Source: Vitellaria paradoxa (Eukaryota; Streptophyta; Magnoliopsida; Ericales; Sapotaceae). Taken from it: 64,000 bases of DNA. The notes beneath the pieces are model-generated. The model saw nothing but the letters and a program-made list of their open reading frames with translations, was not told where the DNA came from and searched no databases. The stretch spans positions 44,068,250 to 44,132,249 of the forward strand of contig CM034233.1 in assembly GCA_019916065.1 (NCBI GenBank). The letters are read 5' to 3'. How positions within the stretch are numbered: position 1 is the first letter of the stretch; each line of letters opens with the position of its first letter. Shown here in pieces: positions 24,901 through 39,900 of the stretch. The position numbers and the translations under genes were made by a program.

Positions 24901-27900
24901 ATAAACCAAAAAAGCAATTTGACTAGTTCCATTCCTTTCAAGAATTAAGTGTAGAATGAATATTTTTACTCTGCTTTTTTGACCTTTGGCTCTTATGCTG
25001 TATTTAATATCTTTTTCATTTTCAAGTTTATGATTGTTATGTCACCATCTATCTGTTAAAATGAGTTTCATTTTGTTATCGAATTTATGACATGTTTTTT
25101 TTTTTTGGTTTCACAGGCCATAATCAAGCCCCAGTATGTTGACCACATTCCAAAAGCAGTGCAAGGCAATGTTGGGCAGGTGCTCGAGCAAAAGGACGAA
25201 AGAGAGATGAAAGCAGAGCTTTGTGTTGATCTTGAACTGAATCAGGTTCTGGATCGTAATGTGGGGGATTTGTCTGGTGGAGAGCTTCAGAGATTTGCTA
25301 TTGCTGTTGTTGCCATTCAGAATGCTGAGATATTCATGTTTGACGAACCCTCAAGTTATCTTGATGTAAAACAGAGGCTTAAAGCTGCCCAAGTTATCCG
25401 ATCTTTGCTCAGGCCTAACAGGTTTATTTTGTATCTGCTGTTTGTTCTAAGCCTTTCAAAGAATTTCATTCTTGTTGTATGTAAGGCAGTAAAAGCATTG
25501 CATTGTTGACACTTGAATTTCAGCTATGTAATTGTTGTGGAGCATGACCTCAGTGTCCTAGATTACTTATCGGACTTCATTTGCTGCCTATATGGGAAGC
25601 CTGGTGCCTTTGGAGTTGTTACACTTCCCTTCTCTGTCAGAGAAGGAATTAATATATTTTTGGCTGGATTTGTCCCCACAGAAAATCTACGTTTTCGAGA
25701 TGAGTCTCTTACTTTTAAGGTAAATTGGTCAGACTTCTGTGGTGTAGTGCCCAAATATATCCAACAGTGTGTTCAGTTAATTCCCCTCCCCCCCGCCCCC
25801 AACAGGTTGCTGAGACTCCACAGGAAAGTGCTGAGGAAATTGAAACATATGCACGTTATAAGTACCCGACCATGACTAAAACACAGGGCAATTTCAAGCT
25901 CCGTGTGATTGAGGGTGAATTTACTGATTCTCAAATTATTGTAATGCTGGGTGAGAATGGAACGGGGAAGACAACATTCATCCGCATGCTGGTAGATATC
26001 CTCATTTTTTCCCCCTCCTTCAGTTAACTATCAAATGCATTACTCTTTTAGTAGATTTGTATAGATAAATTACCTCACTGGTAAAATATGCAGGCTGGTT
26101 TACTGAAACCCGACTCTGTAGAAGGTTCTGATGTGGAGATACCTGAGTTTAATGTGTCCTACAAGCCCCAAAAGATCAGTCCAAAATTTCAATCTACAGT
26201 GAGACACTTACTGCATCAAAAAATACGTGACTCATATATGCATCCCCAGTTTGTCTCAGATGTGATGAAGCCTCTTATGATCGAGCAATTAATGGATCAA
26301 GAAGTTGTGAATCTTTCTGGTGGGGAGTTGCAAAGGGTTGCATTATGTTTATGCCTTGGAAAGGTAGATCTTTCTCATTCTGGTGTGCTTTGTTGCATGG
26401 ATTGCTTTTTGTCATTTTTATTTGGTTTATTTCCATTCATATTTGTACCTGGTAACCTACATATCTTAGTCGTATATGAAGGCAACAACATAGTTTAGTA
26501 GCTCTATCAGATTCCCCCCCCCCCCAAATGCTTCACTGTCAGATTTTCTGTTCCTAAAAACGCACTAACAAGAATTTTGAGGTTTTTATGAAATAGGAAA
26601 TTTCAAACACTTCTAAAATGCTAAAGGAGCGCAGGGTAGTGGAATTGTGTAAAGTGGAAGTTACTTTTGTCGGAGAATAGAGGGTTCATGTTTACAGAAG
26701 GGGGAAGGGGGGAAAGGGAAAGAGAGAAGGAGAACATAGTGAAAAGCATATGCATTGTACGTGCCACCTTCTCTATTCCACCTTGTATCCAATGTAAGTG
26801 CACCTGCATCTATGTTGATCATAACATAGGTTTTGCTCCATGGGAGCTATTGTGATTAATCTCAAACCCTACATTGCAAGGAATAGTTGTTGGACAAGAT
26901 TTGTCCTCTTATTTTTGTAGCAATTAAGTCATCCTTGCCTGAGTGTTTATCCATCACTTGAATTTTTATTCACTGAATTTATCTTGACACTCAATTTTCA
27001 TATTTCCTGCAATTTGTTTATCTTTTAAGAAGAAAAGAAGATATTATAATTTTTTATGCTCATTTTCCAGATTCTGTTATGTTTTGGGCATGGTTGTATT
27101 CTTCTAAGCTAGAATAGCTTTTGCTGATTTTCTTGATTAATTTTATCGTACTTGATTGCCTGGTGATATTATTTTCATGCAAATCAGTGCTGCATTTGTA
27201 GGATATTTATTGCCATAATAAGGATAGTGATGAGTGATAACTTTAAATTGATTTAGGTAGTCTAATTGGCCACTGGAAAGTGCCTACTCTACTATTTTGA
27301 CCTAGAATATTTGGAATAATTCTGTTTTTGGGAAAAAGTTCATTACTGTTGGCTTAGATATTGGGACATTTGGTTAAGATAGATATCCTTGCAACTTTAC
27401 TAGAGGTGGGGCCACATTGGATGTGTGTGATAATCACTCCATTGCAATTGCAAAATCCTTAATCTCTTGTAGTGGGTAAGCGAGGGAATTAAGGGTAGGC
27501 AAAAATATTTAAATACAAAATTACCTAATTAAGTGGTAGGTTTGGAAAAATTGCGTAAATCCCTTGAACTTGTGAGTAATTGAGGAGTATTAAAGAAGTT
27601 TGTTGGAATTCATCTACATCGATAAAATACTTGCACGCAAACTGGTATAAAATTCTAATGGGTCTATCTATTTCTTATGAATTAGTTTTGAGCTGGATGT
27701 TTTGACATGGTATTAGAGTTGGGGTTGGGAGGACAACCGCTCCCCCACCCCCCCAAAAAAAAAACTTTCATTTTGTTTTCCCAGCCTTTTGTTGTACTTG
27801 GTCAGCCACTCGTTATGTAATTCTCATACTCATGTGTCAGCCGGGCTATCCACATGTTGGGGGGGTTGCATGTGAGAGGGCATGTTAGGATTTATCCTAT

Positions 27901-30900
27901 ATCAATAAATAGTCCCCTCCTCCCACAAAAAAAAAAAAAAAAAAAAAAAAAATGCTAGTATGAAATCGTAGTGTGTTTCTCTATTACTTGCCAATTGGTT
28001 TTGAATTGGATGCTTTGGCGGAAGTCATCAAAGTAAAATGTTTCATCAAGTCTAACCGAATGCATCTAAATTGTTGACTTCTTGCCATTAGTAGTTAAAT
28101 GAACAAATAAATAAATGCTTTAATTTGCTTTTATATATTTCAAATGGTTTGTCTTATGGAATGGGAAATTATGATACATCATCTCGTGAGGCCCTAAATT
28201 TGAAAAATGATTTCTTTCTAGTTTTACTCTCCTTTTGTCCCATTCATGGTTGATCACTTCTCAAAAGCACCGCCAGCGAGATACTCCTCCCAGTTTTTCA
28301 AATCTGAACTCTTCCCTTCTCAATCTTTCTATCCAATCCATTGCCTTGTTCGAAGATACGAACCCTATCTTAGTGATCTTCATTTGTGACGATGTCGATT
28401 GTGGTTGAATCCCATCGAAGCACTATTCTTGACGTTGTCGTCTTCTTCAGATGACTAAAGCTCAAGCAGCATTGTTTGAAATGATACGAGTTGAATGTGT
28501 TAATAAATGTACATTCATGTATTTAGTAACATGCATATTCATGTACCTAGGAGAATGTAATTAGTCTAGATTCATGGATTCGAATCTATATAGTTGTGTA
28601 TAAATACAAAGGTTGACAACTCATTTTGGGTGGGTCTAGAACCTTCAATATCTTTTAGTTTATTACATGGTATCAGAGTGTGAACAGTAAAACCTAAGAG
28701 CAATAGTACACGAATGAAGAACAGCCGTTGGCGAGCGAAGGATAGTTTAGCACCTTTGGTGATTTGTTGAACCCATTGAGTGTACCGGAGGAATCGCTTG
28801 CCGCCGATGATCATTTTCACTGAAGCTTGATCACTAGAAAACATGTCACGTGCCCTCACGCGCCACCAGTCGCCGGCACGTGAAGGGCATTGGGACACGC
28901 TCGCAGGGACGTGAGACCGCGTGGGTTGTCAGTCAGCACTGTTTCTTTTTCCGGAGCCGTCATCCCTCTCTGGTGAGTTGATTTGTGGTGTTTGTTTTTG
29001 CTATTTAGAATTGGTTCCGCACATTCAACCGTGTTCTCCATTGGTTTCTGTTTGTTTGGTTTCTCCCTTCACTGTTTGCTGCAAAATTTCAAAGGTTCAA
29101 GTGTTGATTTTGTTCTTTTGCTATCCTCGTGGAATTCAAAATCTTCTCTCTTCAGTTGACTACATGAAAATTAAATGGAACTAATTACAGTCAGTGGTCC
29201 AAGGCCGTCAAGATTGCTTTGATTGGATATGGTAAGGAAAAGTATTTTACTGAGTCAGCCCTTGCCCCAACTGAAAAAGAGTATGATATGTGGATTCAAG
29301 AGGACATGCACATTGTTAGTATTTTATGAAATTCCATGGAACCATAGGTTACTAATATGTGCACACACTTAGACAATTGTAAAGAGATTTAGGACCATGT
29401 TCGTCTGCTATTCTCTAGTGATTTGACTCGTATGTATGATTTGTCTCGAGTTCTTTCAATTATAGCAATCTGGTAAGTCTGTTTCAGATTATTTTGCCTC
29501 TTTAAAACAAGTTTATGAGGAGTTGAACTCAATTCAACCGTTGATAGGTATGTTAGGTTCTAAACCCGTGGACACTCTAATGGATCCAAATACCAAGTTA
29601 GTTGCTGATTAGGGAGAGTTGTTACATGATCCTAGCCAGTATCGAAGGTTAGTTGGGAAGCTAAACTACCTTACAGTTACCAAACCTGATATATCATTTG
29701 CTATAAGTTTGGTCAGTCAGTTCTTACAATCACCTCGTAGTAGTTATTGGGATGTTGTTATCCAAATTCTAAGATACTTGAAAAATGCATTTGGTAAAGG
29801 TTTATTGTACAAGGATAATAGACACACTTTAGTTCAGGGATATACTGATGTAGATTGGGTTAGGTTACCATCAGACAGACGGTCTACTACGGGGTATTGT
29901 GTCTTTGTTGGAGGTAATTTAGTATTATGGAAAAGTAAAAAGCAGATGGTAATAGCACGATCAAGTGCTGAGTCAGAATATAGAGTCATGGCGCACATAT
30001 TTTGTGAGTTGATTTGGATACAACACATGCTAAATGAATTGGGAGTTCATCATTCATAGCCCATGGAATTACTATGTGATAATCAGGTTGCAATTTATAT
30101 TGCCTCTAATCTGATATTTCATGAAATGACTAACATAGTGAGATTGATTGTTATTTTGTAAGAGAGAAGATTCTGCAGAATGTGATTAAAACTAACCATG
30201 TGAAGTTTGAAGATCAACTTGCAGATTTGTTTATGAAAAGTTCTTGGAGGTCCTAGAGTAAAGTTTATTTGTAACAAGCTTAGAATATATAACATATATG
30301 CTCCAGCTTGAGGGGGAGTATTGATAAATGCATATTCATGTACTTAGTAATATGCGTATTCATGTACCTAGGATAATGTAATTAGTCTAGGTTCATTGAT
30401 TTGAATCTGTATAGTGGTGTATAGTTGTGTATAAATACAAAGACCGACAACCCATTTTGGGTGGGTCAAGAACCTTCAATACCTTTCAGTTTATTACAGA
30501 ATGTATTGTTGGAAAGCCTAGTTTTGGATGCACTTAGGTGCCAACTCTCTTCTTGAGGGAAGCTCATGTGACCCATCTTCATGATCTCATTCCCTTCTGT
30601 CTTGTAAAGTGTAATGATGGATACACATGTTCTTCAAATGCCCTAAGTAAAGAATGTGTGGCTCTAAAAGAATTAAAAATTAATGGGACTTGTTTAGACA
30701 AGTATTTGACACCATTCAAAGGATTGTTTCACAAGTGTCCGTGTTCGTCATAGTTGGAGTCTTATACCTTTTTTTCTTTTTTGTTTTTTGATAATTAACA
30801 TAAACACTATGACAAAAGGAAGACTTACCCGTTAAATGGACTAAAATTATCAGAAAGAACCTAATTTCTTGATGCAGGGCAAAACTGACGAAAACGAAAG

Positions 30901-33900
30901 ACTGAACAGTTGGGCTATGATTTTCTATTTAGCCTAAGAATTTTCAGAAAAGTCACACAAACTTTGTAGAAAATACTTCTCTAATGAAATTTTATTAGTA
31001 TTAATATATATCTCTTTGCCATAAAGACTTTCAACGTATTGAATAGAAAATTTCAAACTAAAACAAGAAAAACATAATAACGTGAAATTTAGGAATTTGG
31101 ATAACTACTAAAATTGGAAATTCCATAGCTTCACTAACAAGTTAAATATAATATTCTAAAAACATATTTAGAAATATAGTGAATATTCTAAAACTAATTT
31201 TAAATAAATGAAAAATATTTGTCAAATAATATTTCTTGATAAATACCCAAAACCAGGATAGGAAATATTAATTATAAAATTCTATGTATATTGCTTGTAT
31301 CATTCTTTGCTTTGTGGAAGGAATTCACTCTTGAATTTGGATTTTCATGTTTCATTAATTTTAGACTTGACCATTCTATTCAACCACCATGCCTACATGT
31401 CCTTTGTGCGACTAACTTTCTTTAGGGAAACCATGTCTTTCCGTCTTTATAATATTGAGAAGTTGGAAGCTTACTGAAATAAGATAATCCTAGGTTTTTA
31501 TTTGGATTCCAACCAAAATGGATCATAAAAAGAGACCTTGATGGATTTTTTTCCAAAATGGTCACTTCCAATTTCAAGATTTTTCCTTTCAACTAATAAA
31601 ATCTTTTCTTCTAACTCTTTGTTCTTTTGTTGACTTCCATCATAAACTATATTTTCATGCAACGTATTCTCAAAATCCATAGAGATGGCAGTCGAAAATT
31701 TTTCACTTTTATACTCATTATATATTGGAGATAAATCCAATCAACTTGAGGTTCAAGAACTTCAACATGATCTTTTGAAGTTTCAACCATTGGGGGTTCT
31801 TCGTAAAATATTCGTTGTTTACTTCAATTAACAATTGAATTGGGAATTATTATTGATGTGAAAAGAAACCCTTTTCAGTAAGCTCTTCATCTGAATGTTC
31901 TTCTTTTCTAGAAGGATGATCAAAAGGATTGAGCATAGATTCCCCATCTGAATACCCTTCACCTCCAAAGATAGATTTAGTGATGGGTTTTGAGGTTTAT
32001 TCCCTATGGATAGGGCGGTCATATGTTTGGGTGAACACCCCGCCATATCTCCGATCTACTAGAAATGCTCCTCTCACCACATCCCCAAGCAACTTCACTG
32101 CATTCTAGAATTTGCTCAATAAGAGCAATTTGAGGATCATTACCATGACCTTTCCTGGTGCCACGTGGTGCCATTAGTTTTGATACCAACTGATGTAGGG
32201 TGAAGCTGACAAAAACGAAAGGTTGAGTAGATGGATAGTGGTTTTCTGTTTAGTCTAAGAATTCTCAGAAAAATTACACAAATTTTGCATAGAATACTTC
32301 TTTAATGGAATTTATTTATTAATCAATGTCTCTTTGTAAGGGCTTACAACGTATTAATAGAAAAGTTCAAACTTAAACTTGGAAACAAAATACCGTGAAA
32401 TTTAGGAATAGGATAACTACTAAAATCGGAAAATCACTAATTTCAATATTAAGCTAAATATAATAGTCTAGAAACATATTTAGAAATATAGTAAATATTC
32501 TAAAACTAATTCTAAATAAATATTTGCCAAATAATATTCTTTGACAAATACCCAAAAGAAAGATACGAAATATTAATTATATAATTCTTTATATATTTCT
32601 GCTTGCATCGAGTTTTTCTCTTTAGCAAATCTGTGTTATTTTTTTGGGAATTCTTAAACTAAATAGAAAATCATAGTCTAGCTGCTCGACCTTTTGATTT
32701 TCATTAGCTTCATCCTGTATTAGTTGGTATTAGAAGTCATGGCACCACGTGGCACCAGGACTGGTCATGGTAATAGTCCTTGAGTTGACCCTGTTGAGTG
32801 GATTTTGGAGTGCGATGAAGTCGCTCGGGAGATGCAATGGGAGGAGCATTCCTAATGGATCAAAGAGATGGCCGGAGTGTTAATGCAAGAAATGACCACT
32901 CTAGTCGTAGAAAATCAACCTCATCACACCTCATCACCCATCACTGGGTTAATCTTCGGAGGGTGAAGAGTATTTAGAAAGGGAATTTGTGCTGAATCCT
33001 TTCGATATTTCTTCTAGAGAGGAAGAATATTCAGATGAGGAACTTACTGAAAATGAGTTTCCATTCACATCAATAATGATTCTTGATTCAATTGTTGATT
33101 GGAGTAAACAACCAATTTTTTATGAAAAATCCCAAGTTGTTGAAACTTCAAAAGATCACGTTGTAGTTCTTGAACCACAAGTGGATTGGAATTCACCTCC
33201 AGTATATGATAGTATAATGATGAAATAATTTCAACTACTATTTCTATGGATTTTGAGAATGGATTGCATGAAAATATGGTTTATGATGCAAGTCAATGGA
33301 AGAACGAAGAGTTAGAAAAAAAAATTCTATTAGTTGAGGGGAAAAATCTTGAATTTGGAAGTGATTTTGGAAGAGTCCATTAAAATGTCTTTTTATTACA
33401 ATGATCCGTTTTGGTTGGAATCACCAAATACAAACTTAAGATTATCTTATTTCAGTAAACTTGCAACTTCCCAATATTGTGAAGACGGAAGGATATGCGT
33501 TTTATTGGGGAAATTCAATTGTTCAAAGGATATATGGACATGGTGATTGAATAGAATGGTCAAGTTCGAAAATCAATAGAAATGAAAATTCGAATTCTAG
33601 GGTGAAATTGATGTGAAACAAGAAAGAAATTAAGTAAGGAGTAGAAGGAGATGGCCAAGAGAGAAGAAATATTGTGTGAGAGAGGGGGGAATCAGCTCTC
33701 AAGCTTTCAATTCATAATATTTAACCATCGCTACAAGCAATACGTGCAGTCTTTTAAATAGAAAATACAAAAACAAACCAAAAGACTAATCCTAGGGAAG
33801 ACCATCCTAGGGGAGTCCAAAAGACAATTCAAGGGGAATGCACTTATTAAATACTTGAAGATGTATACTAGGACTGAGCATTTGAGGAGAATGCATCACT

Positions 33901-36900
33901 TATTGAATACATGATGTCCTATCAATTCTCCCAGGGCAAGAAGAAACTTGATTCTATCGAGTTGAAAATCAAGCACTCTTTCCTTTAATCACCAGGGCAT
34001 GAACAAAGTGGATGTGTTAACTTCTCCCAAAGTTCATGCAAGCGCGTAAGGGGCAAAAGAAACCTAGTGCCCCCACCAATTCTGTTGGGCTGGAAGAATC
34101 TCGACTCCTGTGAAATATCCTGCTGATTCAGAAAGAATTTCAAAAGTGAATTAACTTTTGGGACGGACAGTGCAATAGGGACGATGAAATTCCGATGGAC
34201 ACGATAGTAATGAGGCATGGACTGTAACTCTGGTTGAGACAATGGAATTTCAAAATTTCCAGTTGGAGAAGCTTTTTCATTAATTTGAACAATTTCTTTA
34301 GGTGGCATAACATCACTAAAGTCAACAAACTCTTCATACTTACGGTCAAAATTTTGTGCTATTAGATGCGTAACATCACTTGATGGTTTTGGCATTGATT
34401 GGAGCAAAACTCCTTAGGCGGTATCTGCTTGGCACATCAGCAGCTGAGAGTTGATTATCAAAATCCTTACCTAAATCATCAAACTCCTCGAGGTTGGATT
34501 CATAGTTCAGTTCTTCGAGATGATTCTCTTCAGGCTCTTTCACTGGGTTTTTAATGAGCTTGTTTTGGCTAGTAGCCATTGATGGAGTTATAGGACTAGG
34601 AACTGACATTGGCTCCGAATTCAATGATAGCACTTGTCTTGAGGGATGATGAAGCGATTCATATGCTCGAGCAAGAGTGTAAGCATTGTCAAGAGTTGTA
34701 ACACCCTTAAAGTGAATGTCTCTGAAGATATTTATGTAGGCCTTGTATAAACTGATGCAACATAATGAATTCATCTTCAACTATATTGCATCTCATTTAG
34801 AGATATTCAATTTCGGTGATATATTTAGTAACTGAACGGTTGCCTTGCGTAAGGCAAATCAATTCTTCCAACCTTTTAATCCGCTCTTGCGTGTAATACA
34901 TCCTAAAAATACAGCTAGATAAAATACAAGTTTTTTCCCCCTCTTTTTTTCTTTCTTTTGAATGACCAGGTTTTAGCTTTGATACTAATTTGATGTGAAA
35001 CCAAGCAAGAAATTAAGTAAGGAGAAGAAGGAGATAGCCAAGGGGGAGAAATTTCTAGAGAGAAGAAGAAGAATACCAAGAAGAGAAGGGGAAATCATCT
35101 CTAAAGCTTTCAATTCAATGTATTCAACCATCTCTACGAGCAACACATGCAGTCCTTAAAAAAAAAAATATAAATGCAAACCAAAAAGCAAATCCTAGGG
35201 AAGACCATCCTAGGGGAGGCCAAAAGACAGTTTAAGGGGAATGTTTTATTCAAGGGGAATGCACTTATTAATACTTGAAGATGCATACTAGGCCGAGAAT
35301 TTAAGGGAAATGTATCACTTATTAAGTACATGATGTCCTATCGGAATTCTTTCTAATATGCGGAGAATGATGCAGGTAGAATATATAGAGAATTCTATAA
35401 TTTATATTGTCTATCTTGGTTTTGGGTATTTGTCGAAGAATATTATTTGATAAATATTTTTCATTTATTTAGAATTAGTTTTAGAATATTTATTATATAT
35501 TTTGAAATATGTTTTTGGAATATTATATTTAGCTTGGCAATGAAGTTAGAGATTTTTTGATTTTAGTAGTAATCTTGATTCTTACCTTTATGTTATTTTG
35601 TTTCCTTGTTTCAGCTTAAGTTTTTATATTTAATACGTTATAAGCCTTTATGGTTCATTAGACTTTTGATTAAAAAAAATCCATTAGAGAAAGTTTTCTT
35701 TTAGGCCCCGTTTGATAACGTTTTCGTTTTCTATTTTTCTGTTTATATTTTCAAAATTTTGTAAACTAGCAATAGAAACATGTTTGATAAACTTGTTTAC
35801 GTTTTTTTGTTTAAAAAAAATTGAAACATAAACAGAAAAACGTAAACAGAAAAAATGTGTTTTTACTCTAGTTTTTTTTTTCTGTTGCCAATATTTGTCA
35901 ATTTTAAAACTTTGTCTATTTTTGTTACATTACATAAAAATAAATTATTTTATTCAAATATTTTATTAAAATAAGTTATTTTAATAAATAATATAATTAA
36001 ATTCAATAAATTAAATTAATTATATAAATTAATATAAATTATTTTAATAAATAATAAAACTAAATTAATTAATCTAATTTAATTTAATAATTAATTATTG
36101 CTAAATTATCTGAAATAAATATCATAATTAATTTATTTAATTTAATAATTAAATTAATTTATATAAAATAATAAATAATAAATAATTAAATTACATTAAT
36201 TTTTAACTTAATTTAATTTAATAATTATCATTAAATTATTTAAAATAAATATCATAATTAAATTAAATTATTTATGATTTAATTAATTTAATTTATATAA
36301 AATATATTTTATTAAATTATTTTAATAAATAATTAAATGAATTTAATTAATTTAAAAATAAATAATTTAATTTAATAATTAATTTAATTTAATTATTTAT
36401 TTAATATGAAATATATTTTATTAAATTATTTTTAATAAATAATATAATTTAATATATTTTGTATTTATGAATTAAATGATTTTAATAAATAATTTACTGT
36501 ATTAATTTAATTAATTATATTAATTAAATTAAATTAATATAAAATATATTTTATTAAGTTCTATTAAAATTTTAAAACTAATAAAATTAAATATTTTCTA
36601 AAATAAAAAATTAATAATTATAAACAAATTTGTATTTTCAAACGCAGTTTCAGTTTTCATTTCAGAAAAATAAACGGCAGCAGAAAATAAAAAACAGAAA
36701 ATGCCAACAGAAAAACAATCGAAAAGAAAAGGACAGTGTTGTCAAACGGGCCCTTAGCAAATTTGTGCTATTTTTTTTTTTTTTTGGGAAATTCTTAGAC
36801 TAAATAGAAAGCAACAGTCAATCTGCTCAACTTTTTGTTTTCATCAGCTTTGTCCTGCATCATTTCTTATAGCCTTATTGAAAACATAAACCATGTCAAA

Positions 36901-39900
36901 AATGATTGGAGGAGTAGGATTCATGTAATTTTCTTATTTCTTTACTTATGGCTTCCATAAACCATGTCAAAAATGATTGGAGGAGTAGGATTCATGTAAT
37001 TTTCTTATTTCTTTACTTATGGCTTCTTAGTTGCTTTATTGATGGATAGATGAAATTATTTTATAATATTGCAATATAAATTGGCAAGGAATTTGGATGG
37101 ATATGAAATTTTGACTTGATTAATAGAGCTTCTTTTAGAACGTGGCCTAATTGTTTTGGAACTAGTCACTCTTTGGACATTTGAGGTGCATGGAACATGG
37201 TTAACTCGGAAAAAATTGGAATTAATTAAAATATCTTATCCATTATTATTTTTGTTATAGAAATTTTATTGATTTTAAAAATAAGTAACTTCCATTTTTT
37301 TAATGATTAGAATTTTTTAGAATATATAAAAAAATAAGAGAGAGTCAATAAATAGTGTTTTTGTATGCGTGTGTGAAAAAATGATATATTTACTATTTGA
37401 TCTAACGTTACTGTATATTTTGATCTTATTATTGACATTATTTTGTTGTGGCTGTGTCGTGTGCAAGTACTATGCTTCATAGACTATGTTACCTAGACCT
37501 TGGGTGTGAGTATTGGGTGTGGGTGTGTGTGTCAAGCCTCTTAAAATTTTAAATTTATGATATTGGCATATGTATTCAAAACTTGAGAATGTATACGTGG
37601 ACACGTTTTAATATTTAAATATTTAAATATATTGCGTAGTATCATATGTTTATTATTTAGGAATGCACTTGAATAATTAATTACTTTTTGGAAGAAGTTT
37701 TTCTTTATATTCTTAAACCTTTTTTGTTTGATAGATTGAGACAAGTCTCAGTTGACCATTTTGGTTACAAATAATTGGGCTGTCCTAAATTCCTTAAGAG
37801 TTGATTTGGAGTGTCATGCGTCTATCATTCAGATGCCATTATTCTCAAGTTCCATTGGGCCTTTACTCTTGGTTTATATGTCGTGTTTTTAGATGGTTTT
37901 TGACCTTATATATAATTAATTTATTGTTATTGTTGTTGTTATTATTATTTTTTGTTTTTTATATAATTAACTTATTGTTACTGTTATTATTTTTTTTGGG
38001 GGGGGGGGGGAGGGGGTGTTTTACATGCTCCTTAGCTATTTACACTTTTGTTATTTTTGAATAGATTGAATGTAGGTTTAAAATAAATAACGTCAAACCT
38101 CGTCTAGGAGGAATATATAGAGTTGAACATAGTAAATAAGAAATTGAAAAATTTCGTTGAAATTGTTCGTTTGGATAGGTAGTCTCTCTTCAAATTATCC
38201 GCACTTTTTGAGAGACGCATTTGTGTTTCTTGTTATTGTAGTTTCTATCATAATATGTGGGGATAATTGCTTTTTTACCTCCTTTACTTAAGGTGACAAT
38301 TATTTACAACTCTTGAACTTTAAAACCTACTTTTTTATTCTTTGTATTTTGGACTAAAGTGAAGTTGTGAATCCTTTGTACTTTAAACTAAAGTGAAGTT
38401 GTGAATTATCTATCATGCCCAAAGTTTCATAACCTAAGGACGCAAACTAATCAAACACAACACGTACAATCACATCACGTAACCCTGTTTGAGTCAAAGC
38501 CAAACCACAATTGGAACAAAATATAATATATATTGTGTAATACAGAATAAGCCACAGACACTGTGGGCACTATGCTCCAAAATATAGATACAACCCCATT
38601 GAAGTACAATAATAAATACAATTGCCAACTCTATTGAGGGCACAAAAGAATAACATAAATCCTCACAAGTGAGATATCAAAATAAGTAGCTGCTAATCAA
38701 AAGTTGAAATAGAAGAAAAATTATTAAGTCCCCTGATTAAAAGTCTCCACTGGTAGGGTCCATTTTTGAACCTACAACCATGACTATAGGTGGTGAACAC
38801 CAGTTCACGTATGCCTACCATACAAGCGAGCATATAATACATGTCTTAGCATGATAATACGTGAACATGCAAATCATATAAATCACTATAAAGTAATTAA
38901 CATCTCAACATAGTCATATCACCACAACCCAACATCTAACTCACAACTTCACAATCTCTCTTCATTATTAACTTTTCATTACAATCCACTATTTACATTC
39001 ATCACAAATCTCTGCAGAACATCATAATTCAATCCATCTTATAATTATAAGCACAATTCCCTTTATCCTTATCATTTTACATATCACTTGGACTGAATAG
39101 GTTTGCTCAATATCTTGTTTTGTTATCAAACTTATTCTTATCACATCATGAATCTCATATATATCACATCTTTACTTAATATCTTTATTCTCCTATGGGC
39201 ATTCAAATCAACTATCTAAGGCAATCAAATGAAAGATAAAATCAAATAAAAATCAAATCCTAAAGATACGACAAAATCTCATTCTAATAATATGAAAATA
39301 GAATCCTCGTAAATTAAAATCTTAAATCTTTAATTTGCGTAATTTTCCACCGCTTAAAAAAACTCGACTTTGTCGAATCAGAAACTTGTTTACTTGGCAA
39401 TACATCTTTGAAGTTGAAAGAAAATGATTTTCTCAACATTGAACACACATGGGATTACTGAAGAGGTGGAGGAACTGGAATTGGCTTGAAAATATTGCCA
39501 TAACATGTAGATAATATTTGAGGCGTAAAGATACCTCGATAAGGTAACAAGTTCTCTATGTTATTACTTACCAAAAAAAAAAGTTCTCTATGTTACAAAT
39601 TACGACAAAACTCATATTACAGGGCAAAGGAAAAAAATTGCATTGGGACTAGGATCACAAGGGATATAGAATGGTCCAATATCTTTGGCATGCAAATTTT
39701 GGTAAGACGATACGGGATAGTAAGTAGGCAATGCATAAGTCATTATTGAGTTATATCCATTAAAGTCTTTATTCCATCAAAAATATTAATAGGAAATTTA
39801 TAATAATTATTACTCAACCAAAATTTTGCATTTAATATTAGCATTATCAAAAGAGGCGGGAATACATGGTTTGAGAAGGAATGATGAATGATGATGCAAC

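Larger units (their letters stand above)
28498..30498 (+). mobile_element. Internally deleted Ty1/copia element, 2.0 kb
   Basis: Short LTRs 28498-28667 (TGTTAATAAATG...TTTATTACA) and about 30319-30498, perfect duplications GAATG (28493-28497, 30499-30503), primer-binding site TGGTATCAGAGTG at 28668 and polypurine GAGGGGGAG at 30310-30318. It keeps a gag start and the RNase H region but lacks protease, integrase and most RT. It sits in the sense orientation of the ABCE transcript. Confidence 0.92.
32611..36862 (+). mobile_element. LTR retroelement relic, plus strand, head-to-head with the previous one
   Basis: Truncated 5' LTR 32611-32722, primer-binding-like GTTGGTATTAGAAG, gag-like start ATGGCACCACGTGG at 32739, internal scraps ([20 protein letters not shown] at 33018; [14 protein letters not shown] at 33393) homologous to the inverted element, and a 3' LTR 35368-36862. 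The 3' LTR is enlarged by a PIF/Harbinger MITE, and a small LTR element (33609-35343) sits in the interior. Confidence 0.75.
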
